DNA of 64,000 nt. Origin: Ramazzottius varieornatus (Eukaryota; Tardigrada; Eutardigrada; Parachela; Ramazzottiidae). Position numbers and translations under genes: made by a program. The notes under the pieces were generated by a model. It was given only the letters and a program-made list of their open reading frames with translations. It did not search any database and was not told the DNA's origin. Below are positions 11,289-22,500 of this stretch, piece after piece. Each line of letters starts with the position of its first letter. Within the stretch, counting starts at the first letter, position 1. The DNA lies in assembly GCA_001949185.1 (NCBI GenBank), contig BDGG01000016.1:62001-126000 (forward strand), read 5' to 3'.

Positions 11289-13119
11289 ATGCCTACCACC
11301 AATGCATCGACATTACAGCCGTCGCACCACAATAGCAATGTTCCTGGACCGCGTACTCTTCTAGACTCTTCACAACGCGAAAATGCAGGGATAACATGCC
11401 GGGATGTCTGCTGGCTCTTTTGCTGTCCACCTTGGCCATCCTCCATCGCAGGTATGTTTTCCTTTCGCTAACCTTGAGAGCAGCATGCTATATATTAAGC
11501 TCCATTTATGAATGTGTGTGTGTTTGACTAGTTTATTGTGAAACAACGGTCGAATCCGTTCTGCAGTCTTATGGGAATAATCACTAGTCAAACAAATGAG
11601 GTTTTGGAATAAGTTTTACATGCTGTAGGCTAATCCAGTGTTATTGTATGTTGCAGCCAAGTTAGCCTTCGTCCCACCGGAAGCTAGTTACAAGCTGGCG
11701 GTAACAGCGCTCAACGAGGAGACTCCGAGGACAACTAGCAACGGAGAAAGATTCAATATCGCCCTGAACGATCCTCTAGACTGGCACTTCGTCCCTCGTG
11801 ATCTGGACGGTATTGATGCCTTCTTGGCGCCGACATCGCGGGGCGAGAAGGTAGCCTGCATGTACATGCGGATACACCCCGATGCCAGGTGGACCATGCT
11901 CTTTAGCCACGGCAATGCCGTCGATCTGGGGCAAATGTGCTCTTTCTACTGGGCACTGGGTAAACGTTTAGGGGTGAATATTTTCAGCTACGATTACAGC
12001 GGTTATGGGATGAGCAGTGGTGCCCCATCGGAGCAAAACGTCTATAGTGATATCGACGGTGCATGGAAAGCCCTCCAGAAACGCTACGGCATCAAGGCCG
12101 AGAATGTCATCCTCTATGGCCAGTCCATCGGGACTGTGGCTACTGTCGATCTGGCCGCCAAGGAAAAGTTCGGTGGTGTCATTCTGCACGGGACGTTGGC
12201 CTCCGGTCTGCGTGTGGCCTTCCCGGAAACACGCCGTAATTGGTTCTTTGATGTCTTTAAAAGGTGAGAGATGTGCTCTTCTTTTGCTTTCTTTACCCTC
12301 CGTTAACCTTCCAAGACAGGTAAAATTTACTCGAGCTGTATGACCGGAATGATAAACGAGTAGCGTAATGTTAGGAGTCTGCATCTAGTTAGCGGATCGA
12401 CGTCAAATGCCACAGCTTGATGAGCAAAAATCGATTATGCCGCTCGATCGCCGCACGACATCGACTATATACGTAGCATGCCTGCTCTTTTCATTAAAAC
12501 GCACATCTCCCTGAACAAAAGCCAGTGCTGATTGATGTCACTGCTGGCAGGCATGGTAGCACCGCATCTTTCCTCGCTATCTGTTTAACTTTATAATAAA
12601 TTACTCTCCACAAGGAACATAATTTAGGGCTGCAGCAAATAAATTCGCCCAAATCGGTGTTTCAAGTGGCGCACGTTTTAATCACGTGCGCCACTTGGGT
12701 TAAGCTTCATCGTAAGTGGCGCACGTTCGTACTGTTGCTGGCTGATGGCGTGCGTCACTTGGGGTGATTTCATTTGCAGACGCGACATGTAAGATTAACT
12801 GAAACGTGCTCATCAATCGTTGACGTATATATTGACGGATGGTATGATTGGTATCTCTGTATTTTCCAGTATCGACAAGGCGGGCAAGATCCATAGCAAG
12901 ACCCTGGTCATTCATGGATCTGAAGACGAAGTCATTCCCGTGACGCACGGCATTTCGATATACGAGCGTCTACCTCGTGCCGTCGACCCGCTCTTTATCG
13001 AAGGAGCGGGCCATAACGATGTCGAACTTTTTGCCCAGTATTATGATCGCCTCAAACGCTTCATTAATGAAGACCTCGTCCAACAAGATACGCTAGCAGC
13101 AGGCGATGGCCCACCTTGA
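11289..13119 (+). CDS. ABHD17: ABHD17-type alpha/beta hydrolase (protein depalmitoylase)
   Basis: Serine hydrolase of the ABHD17/FAM108 family, which removes palmitate from Ras and synaptic scaffold proteins at the plasma membrane. Exons 11289-11451, 11657-12263 and 12870-13119 join in phase to 339 aa. The cysteine cluster CWLFCCPP, palmitoylated in the family, is at about residues 41-48, then [13 protein letters not shown]. The catalytic triad is intact: Ser211 in LYGQSIGT, Asp276 in HGSEDEVI, His305 in [20 protein letters not shown] and [14 protein letters not shown] are family hallmarks. The ATG used adds about 25 residues before the cysteine cluster compared with vertebrate proteins, where the cluster is near the start; there is no closer in-frame ATG, so an unseen upstream exon with a shorter leader is possible. 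The second intron carries two hairpin repeats. Confidence 0.93.
12661..12764. repeat. Two intronic hairpin repeats, copies 4 and 5 (ABHD17 intron)
   Basis: Copy 4 (12661-12699) is the shortest seen: caagtggcgcacg ... cgtgcgccacttg with almost no loop. Copy 5 (12712-12764) has gtaagtggcgcacg ... cgtgcgtcacttggg and the usual gctggctg loop. Confidence 0.85.
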
Positions 13120-13573
13120 TCAAATCCTTTCTAGCACGCCCTCACACTCTTTTTACCATTGATCTTCGTTCAATATTCGTACACTGTATTATAACTTCTT
13201 CTTCTTGCTGCCTGACCAAAACTCGTCAGAGATGAAACAATACAAGCTTCTTTCCTGAATCCTGATTGACTTGTTGGCGTTCCAGTTCTTTACCTCCTTC
13301 AGTTCTGAAGTCTGATTGTTGCGGCTGCTATGTTTTTTACTTCCCGTTTACGTATCTCATCCCATTGGCTTCATAGTATGATGCTGTAGACTGGCCCCTT
13401 TGCAGCACGCGTCCTTTTTTACTTTGCTTAGCTCTGTCCGTACCGGTAATTTTTTGCCGATTTTTCCCTGCTTTGTAATCATTCGCTCGTTCTCACTGTA
13501 CAAAACGGAAACCAAAAAAGCTGGAAGAAAACCGGTGAAACAGCCCGCGGACGGAAAGACATGGTGTGGTACT
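13120..13573. other. Convergent 3' region of ABHD17 and HYDIN
   Basis: 454 bp between the stop codons of two convergent genes, presumed to be 3' UTRs. AT-rich with pyrimidine runs; no gene seen. Confidence 0.5.
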
Positions 13574-16500
13574 TCAAAGAGTACATTTGATATAGTAGAC
13601 CCATTCCGCAACTTCTTCGACAGGAGGAACGCCTTCGAAGATTGGAATCACCGTAATTTGGCTTAAAAGCGAGTTTTCTTTCGCAGTCTCTCCGTCTAGC
13701 GCCAACAGTGCCGGGTTGAAGCTGACTCCGATTCCGGCAGTCTTTTTGCTCTTGATGACGTCCGTGTTCTCCCGTACTTGGAAAGCGCGGTTGGACGAAC
13801 TCACCTTGAACGAACAAGGACGGGAAAAGGGATTACGAAACTCTAGCGGCGGCTGAAGATCCGTAGCTGGCGACTGCAGAGCGAAAGGTCCTCGGGGTTG
13901 GGGACGCAGGCAGGTGCCTTCTAGTATGAAGACGAACTCCCCGCCTCCACTAGCCGAACTGGCCACTAGACGCCCGCGAGACTTGCCAAGCTTGATGGGA
14001 TCGAACATGATATCCAAGTTCATCTCGGTGGGATTGTGGGAAGACCCAGGTGGCAGCGAGTACACCGACTTTTCGTTGATCAACTGGAACTCGGTGGCGC
14101 CCTCTACGATCTTGACCGCAAATTCAGCCTTGGTTCTCGAATGGTTTCGAAGAGTGCAGATCTGTGAGGCTGTACCTCCCAAAGACGCCGCAAAGGTGAC
14201 GGGAGGTTCAGGTTTGGGAAGGGTAGCGTGTAAGTTGAGCTCGACAGAGAAGATGCCTAATTCTGTGCTGCCGATATCAATGCGACCCTACAAAGCAAAA
14301 AAGCCGAAACGAATATAAGAACAATCACAAAGAAACACGCAATAATATACAGTCAAAAGAAGTTGGAAAAATACACAGGAAGTAGGCAATAAAACGTACA
14401 TTGAAGGTTATCATTTTAAAGTGGCGCACGCTTTCATGGTAATTGGCTGGCAGCGTGCGCTACTTGGGTAAGATAACCATGTTGTGCAATTTCGTTTGCC
14501 TGCCTCCCAAACTGTGTAAAGACGTACGATGTGAAGATCTAATTCAATCGCCAACCTACCTGAGTGGAGCCCGGTTTGAGGGGGAAGTATTCGACAACCA
14601 GGTCCATTTCTTTCTTGCCGGGAACGAGTGTGGGAATCGAGGGCTCCAGCGTTATTTCACCGGCGACACCTTGTAACTGACACGAGATGGTCACGTTAGT
14701 TTCCAAAGGATTGACAACCTTGACGATTTCTCTTCTGGAAGTGCGAACAGGCGCCGTGATGGTCTTTAAGTCGTACATCGGGCCACGTCCCACTTTGTAC
14801 TGAATATCGTAATACTGATATTCCCCGTCGGCATTCTTGAAGACGATCTTGTAGGTGTACACGGCATTCACGTCCCGATCACGTAAGGCTTTAAAGGTTA
14901 GTTCGTACTGACTATGACCCATGGGCGGCACATGGACCATACTGTTGCCGGTTAGTTCGATGGCCGGATCGACTTTGTCCGGCTTGATGTACTCGAAAGT
15001 GACGTTGAAGGATTGCGACTTTTGCAGCCAGTTATTGACCAGGAGTAATTCTTTGTGAGGAACTCGGCAAGGTACTTCCTTGCCAATCCTACCGTTGGGT
15101 TTCGGGGGCAAAGTTTTGCCGGCTAAACTGAAGACCTGACTTTGCCCAGCTGGGAGGATGACCGTGACCAGTCCTTGTTGCGGTTTGCTTTCAATGGGAC
15201 GGAAGATGGCTTCAAAGTGTTCGCTGCTATTGGCGCGCACTGTGACTTGCTGAGGCACGGTCCAGACAGGGTTCGACACTAGAGGCTTGAGGTTCCAAGG
15301 AGTAGCGGTGGTGTTAGTGATGGTCAATTGCTTGCGATCCGACTCACGAACCGGACATTCAAAGTTGAAGACTTCTTTGGGCAGGACGGGAGGCAGGCAA
15401 GCGCCAATCAGATTCAGCTTCACCGGGCTTTTGTTATGCGGAATGGTGCACTGAATGTCCAAGACGCGGATGTCGCTGCTAAGAAAAGCCGGTGTGAATA
15501 TCACTTCGAGTAAGAGCTGGCCCTTGGCTGGGATGTATCCCTTGTCGGGTTTGATGGTGTAATGGGGTGCTAGCAGGGCGGTGTCCCATGTGAAGTAGGC
15601 ACCCAGTTCGCCCTGACTGCGCAACAGCAGGTTCCGCTTGACCCATCCGCCCAGAACTACAGCGCCAAAGTCCACCGTCTGTTCGTCCAGCACGATATCC
15701 AATCCATCACATTTACCGTGGACCGAAGCCAGCTCCACAATAACCTGCTGGTCCGTCACAAAGCACAAGCGAGCGTCAAAGCCCGTAATACGCGCAGCGG
15801 GTTTAAAGTTGACAGAGGCCTCAATGGACTGACCCACAGCAATAATGACGGAAGAATGTGGAACTAGCCAGACTTCTTTGCTATCCAGAAGAGTCTTCAG
15901 TTGCGGGCCGGAGAGACTAGTGACCGGAAGTAGGACGACATGACCGTTAATCTCGACGAGTGAACGGTTGATGACGCTGAAGGACAAGGTTGAAACTTCG
16001 CCCACTTTGGCGTTCTTGAAGACCAAGTGGCGATGCCGCGAAGGTACTTCGACATGCAGCGGCACACCTTGTCCCTTTAGCTCGACAGTCTTGGTCACCG
16101 TACCGTTCATCAGAAAGGTCAGCGACCCAGTACAAGGACCAACCACCGTCGGACGGAACAGACAAGTGTGAATGACGCTATTTCCTGCAGCAAGCTTGGT
16201 GGAGATAAACTCGAAGGTGATGGCGGGTGGTAGGTCGTGGTTGATGAGGTCCAGGGTGACTGTTTGGGCTGTCCGATTGGCGATGATCAGCGGGACAGTA
16301 GCTCCGTATTTCGGGCTGTCTTTGGCGATGAGGACGGTGCCGAAGTCACACAGGTCAAAGCTGTAATCCACGGCCAGGCGGGCTAGTTCGCCGTTCAGAC
16401 GAACGACATACCGAGGTCCGAATTCAATCTCCACTACAAAATGTATCCCCTTGATTTGGTGTCGTAAGGATGTAGGAGAATAAACAAGTATCAAGTTGCT

Positions 16501-19500
16501 ACTCTGTCCCGGCGTCAGTTTGCCATGGTGTAATAACGTCAGATACTTGTCCGTGTTGACGGCGACAAACTCCGAGTTTTGCAAACTGGCAGTATAGGCT
16601 GCATTGACCAACCCGGTATTGGTCAGTTGGAAGCTCAGACGGTAAACGCTGTGCATTTCCGTTGGGCCCAAGTCGACATGGTTGACTTGGAATTTACTCC
16701 CGACGTTATGAAGGACCATACGGCTGTCTGTGACGGGTAAGTATGCGAATTCCACCGCCGGTGAAATGACTTGATGCTCCAGGACGCACTGCAAAGGTAT
16801 ACTGCGCTTCTCCACCCGACATAACAAGGTAAGGTCGGTGGTGAAGGCTTTCTTCGGCACCACCGTCACTTCCACTTGGCTGTCTTTACCGGGGTAGATG
16901 ACTCCTTTCATGGGCACCACACTCCACTGGGCCTCATCATCATGGCCTCTAAAGTTCTCCATATCCATATGGAAGCGCAGTTGTTTCTGTTCTGTGGTGG
17001 ATAACTGTAGCTTGAACTGCTTCTTCAAACCCGGCAACATGGGCTTGAAGGACAAGACTCTTGGGCTCCATGTCACTTCCGCGTCGCGAACAAGAGCACT
17101 GAAAGACAAGTTGAAGCTGAGCAAGGGATATTGGACCAGGTTTAGCAGCCATCGCGAGGAGAAGGTACCCTGGACGTATGGACAAAACGTCACGGTCAGC
17201 AAGGTTCGCTTGCCGGCCGCCACAATCCCTTGCATGGCCGAGACTTCGAAGGGAGCTTTGTTGGCGTCATCGTGGTCCAAACAGGTTAAGTTAAAGTGGT
17301 ACGACTGGTCGGTGGGGTTGTCCAGATAGAGTTCGCTGTGAACACTGCCTTCCGTTCCGATAGCGTCGAAATGCAAGGTCCAGCCCGCTTCCTCCTCTGA
17401 CGAAGTAGGGTGTAACACTCCGTCGGGACCTACGCTGCTGATGTGCAGAATGGGCAGTTTGGCAGCAACGTGAACAGGTATAAACAAAGGAAGGGACTGA
17501 GGTCGCTGATTTGCAATGGTGATAAGAACAGCTGTCAAATATTCACCGGGGATTTCAGGGCGGAAGGACAGACTAAAGGCCTGCGTCGCTCCGGCTGCGA
17601 TGGTTCCCTCTACAGGTGTCAAGTGGAAAGCGGTGGAAATCGGAGAATAACCGGTGATGAAGCTAGTCAGTTCCTGTTGAAAGTGCGATGGAAGGATACG
17701 GCGTGGCATCAGCGTGGAAGGCTTGTCGGCTTGTGGTGGAGTGGCCGCCAACAGAGCACGAGCTTCTTTGCCTGAAGGACCTTTCACTGCCGGAGGGGAA
17801 CGCACCGGCATAATCTTCTCCAAGACCGTGGCTACGGCGTTGTCTTTCGACGCTTTCCGACCACGCTTCTTGTTGGTGCCGTCGCGGGTAGCCGACGATT
17901 CCGTGGAAGACTGGGCCGACGGTGTCCGGCTTCCAGTTTTGCCGCCTTTGGTGGGGATGGGCAAGCTTTGAACCGACAAGTTCTCATCACTACTGTCTCC
18001 TGCCGGTCTATCCACCGCCTCTTTGGCCAATATATTCTTTTGGGGAGTTGCACTGATAGTTGAGCTGGGGTCTTTAGCTTGTAGCGACGATATCTGCTGG
18101 TTGAGGTAAGCGGTACATGGGAGGTTGTCAGTGCAGAACTGCGCGCTGTAGCTGATGGCGGGCAAGCCGGTGTTTTTGAGATTGAAGGTAAACCGCCGTT
18201 CTTCCAGCACGTTGGTCTCCCTCAAGAGAATTTCCTGCGTTTCGCACTCATAACTGGCGTAGCCAACGGTACCACTGACCACTACGGGTAGACTTCTTTG
18301 GGTGTTGGTTTGCACGACCACGCTAGGCTCGCTTTGTGGTACCAGAACCCTGGTTTGGCCGACGGGAAGTACCTCCATGGCGGGTGGAACGCTGCTGGGT
18401 GTTTGAGCGATGGTTGCCAGTTTCAGCTTGTCGTCCTCCACGAGGAATTTGTGGGAGGATGGTTCGGTTTGAGGGATATTGACGGCCGGCGCTATCTGAC
18501 CCTTGGCCGGAACATGGTCAGCTGCTTTACGCTGGTTCGAGGTACGACGTTTCGAAGTGCCTTTGCGCGCTCCTTTGGAATCGGATGATATGGACTCTTT
18601 CTTGGTGGGTTTCTTGTCTTTAGAAGGGGTCTTAGCATTCAGTGTCTTTTTGGGATCCTTTCGGGTCTCGTGCTTGTTCCCTTCTTTGCTGTGCTCGTCC
18701 GAGTCGCTCTCGCCGTGATCACCGCTTCGAGCCAGCTGCGAAGTTTCCTCGTCTCCATTTGACTTGCTGTTTTCGGGCACGACCTGCAGTATAACATGAA
18801 GAAAATAAGATATGAAGAGTTAAGTGCAACGATTTGGAAAATGAATCAATACGAAACGCGAGCAAACTCTGGAAGATCGTTATCAAGAGTGGCGCACGTT
18901 CCCGGCCATTAACCAAAACATTGCGCCACTTGATAGAACGACCATCCCGATATTGTTTTCACGGCCTCCCCTTTCTTACCTGCAAGACTTGTCGTTCTGA
19001 ATTCCAGACAGCCTCTGGATCGTATCTGTCATCCACGGTGATATCGCTCAGCTGTAAAGAAGCGATCTGGACACTGTAGCGAGCTGGAGCATCATCGGCA
19101 AGGTGCAGCTTGGCCTGAAGATGGGCGGCAGTTTGCGGCTTGAGGTGGCCACTTTTGGGCATGATAGCCAGCCCACTACCCAGGTTGTTCCATTCGTAGC
19201 GAACCCACTGAGAAGATCGATTTACAATGTCGAAAGTCTGCAGCTGCGTCTGTCCCGGACAAACATCCCCGAAACCGAGATGGTACCGCTCTCTAATCAC
19301 ATCTTCCAAATCCATCTCCGTTGCGCTAATCAGACGCGCTCGCTCGTCGTATGCTACAGCCGGCAGTTTATCAAGGTAAACTTTATCACCGGGCACAGTG
19401 GCGCCCACCAACAGCAGAAAATTATCTGGGCAAGCCGACTCCCGACAAGACAGCTCCAAGTATCGCTTGAAAGTGCCCAATTTGTCGGGACAGAACCTGA

Positions 19501-22500
19501 TGAGAAACTGTTTAAAGTCTTTGGCCGCCAAAGCCATCTGACACCTCTTCGTGCCGACCTGCGTGCTGGTATCATCGTTCGACAAGATGGCGAATATACC
19601 GTCGGCCACAGTCAAACTGAGGGAAGCTTCCACAGGTATAACGGTATCGTTGTGTATGACCAGAGGAAGATCGTGGTGTTCGCCGACGGGCGTATTGTAG
19701 AAGTACAACGATCGTGGGATAGAGTTGGTTGGTAGATGAGCGGGTAGACCGAACCGAAGATTGGGCAAGATGCCTTCGGCAAAAATATCAAAGGTAAGAG
19801 CGGCAGCTAATCGAATGGTCGGAGGTCCCGATAGCTCGATGGAAATGTCGCAGACAATGTGGTATTTGTTGGTCAGCACGGGAGCGTAGATGAGGGTGAG
19901 GAAGGCATGTCGATGCGACTCGATGACGATAGTGTTGGAGCCGTTGATGCTGAAACCTTCAACGTTGGCCTTGATGGCCGCAGCAGCTGGCGCACCCCCT
20001 TTTCCGCTAGAAGGAGCACCAGTACTGGGTGCGCCACTACCGGCTGGTTGCAGACGGACAAGGATGACGGTAGTCAGGTTAGTGGGATTGCTCAGCTTGA
20101 AGCGAAGGTGACGTTTGGTGCCGACCAGCGTGTGTTGGACGAAAAAGTGTTTTCGCTTGGGTAGGTAAACGGACTGGTCGAGTAGCCATTGGGACAGGCT
20201 GTTGTCGGGAACGGACAAAACGTCATGTGGGAGGACCCGATGTTCAAAGAAGATGTCCTCGATATTCTTCGAGTCGATGGTCGGTGCTGCCACTTCGCCG
20301 GAAAAGTGGTAGGTGAGACCGTCAGGGTACAATAAGGGATTGCGATCACTCAGTTCTAAGAAGTGCGATTCATCGTAGTTGCCCACCAGGTCCGATCCAA
20401 ACTCCCCGGAGATCTGGGCGGTATCCCCGACTTTGACTGTGCCAGCCTGAGGCTTGACAATAAAAGGCATGGCGGAGTTTAGCAGGGAACCAGCCCCTTC
20501 ACCCTTCTTGTTCGAATGCGTACTGGCGGTCGACGCTTTGGCCATCACGGCGCTGTTGATACCACCCAAGTTCTTGCCCAGCGTCGGCGTGTCAGTTCTA
20601 TGAAACATAAACAGAGCTTATGCGCCAGCTAGTTTGAGGCGATAAACAAGCTCGACCAGATCGGGTTGTCGAGTGGCGCACGTTTTCAGTATCATTGATG
20701 AAAGCGTGCGCTACTTGAGAAAAAACCTGGTCGGGCTTGTTTGCCGCGTTCCTCTTTAAATTTTAAAAACGTGGAATCGTGCCGTACCTAGGTGGGACAG
20801 CATTTTGGACGTGGGAGACCAGCTTTTTGAAGGCGTATTGAATGTCAAAGTCTCCACTATTTTGTATGGTGATGGTTCTGGATCTCTTTTGGCCGGGAGT
20901 ACTGCAGGCGAAGCGCATGTGTCCAGCTGGCGGGTTGAGGACAAAGCGGGAGTACCGAGCTGCCAGTACAGTCTTGATGGGAATCTCCGCTACACGCTGA
21001 CTGCCTCGACTGGGATCAAGCACCAGGCATTTTACCAGCTTCTCTTGCTTGACTTCAATTTCGGCCAGTGGGCGAAAGACAACGTTGACGTTCATGGGTC
21101 GTTCGGTGCCACTCAACGTACCACTAGCCGGTTGGAACTCCAGCAGGTTAGATAGTTGCGCAGTGGGGTACGACGGTATGATGATTTCGTCGAGGGCGAG
21201 TACCAGCTGGAAGGCACAGTCACTCTTGCTTTTGTTCTTGATGGTCATCTGTCTCGTAACTTCCTCTTTGACTCTGCAGACACCAAAGTCCAGGATGGGC
21301 TCAGCCATTTTGGGGAAGGTGATATCCAAGATGAGATCGTAACTCTCTCCGGAAATTGTTAGGCTCTCCGTCTGTGAAAATTAACCCGATGAAAGTTGAC
21401 AGCGCATAGTATAGAAGTGGGCACAGGGTTCAACCACGATCGATATCTCAAGTGGCGCACATTAAGTCCTGCGTTGGCTGGCAGCGTGCGCCACATGAGA
21501 AAACGACTTGGCTGAACTCATCTGCCGAGGGTTCCATAAAACCACCGGCCTCCGCACCTGTAAAACCGTGCTTTCGGGTTCGTCAGTGCTGAACTCGATC
21601 TTGAGAGGCTTTTTGGAATGAACCACCGGCTTTTCCCCCGAAGACATGAACTTAACCGGTATGCTCTGAATTTGTGCCGTCGCTTTCAGAACTCCTTCCC
21701 GAGCTTCGAATGTGAACTCAGAGGGCAGAGTATCAACTCCTACCAACTTCCACCTGACAGGCACCAGACCCTGCTTATTGCGCAGCTCAATAGCTCCGAT
21801 AGCCATTTCTCGCAGAGGTACCTTCTCGACCATGACATTCTTCAGTACCACTTCCGCTTGCGGCTTGATACATAGAGCGGACAGGGTGAACTGGACCGGA
21901 GCCGGATTGAATTCGGTGAAAGCCAATACGGTGTCTTCACAACGACCCACTGCGGCTGGATGAGCGAAGAAGCGGATGACCTGTTCACTCTCTGCCGGCA
22001 CCTTGAATCGCTCGGGAAGGATGGAAAAGTCCAGCGTCAGCCATTTAGCTTCTTTGGGGTTATTACCGGCATGTTTGACGATGTTGAAATGGGCATTGAG
22101 CGCCCTCTTGGAGGTATTACGAACAGTCATCACCACCACATTCTGCGACCACTTATCGGCCAACACATCACTCTTCTTCTTGCCCACCAACAGCGGCCCA
22201 AAGAAGAGCTTCTGCTCAGTCGTGACAAATACCGGTGCTTTTCGTTCATCTTGAATAGCCGGAATACTCATTCCCGCAGGAAATAAATCACTCAACTGTC
22301 CGAAGAGGTTGGGATACTGACACTGACCATTGGCATCCAGTGCGACGCTGCCTGAAGCGTAATCGACAATTTCGAAATTATAGCGCTCCTTGAAACTTCC
22401 TTCCTTGTTGGAATGGAAGTTTAGTCGCAGGTACATCTTTTCATGTGCCAACAACGACCACCTGAAGTTGGTCAGCGGCTTCGAGTCTGGTTCGCTGGCT

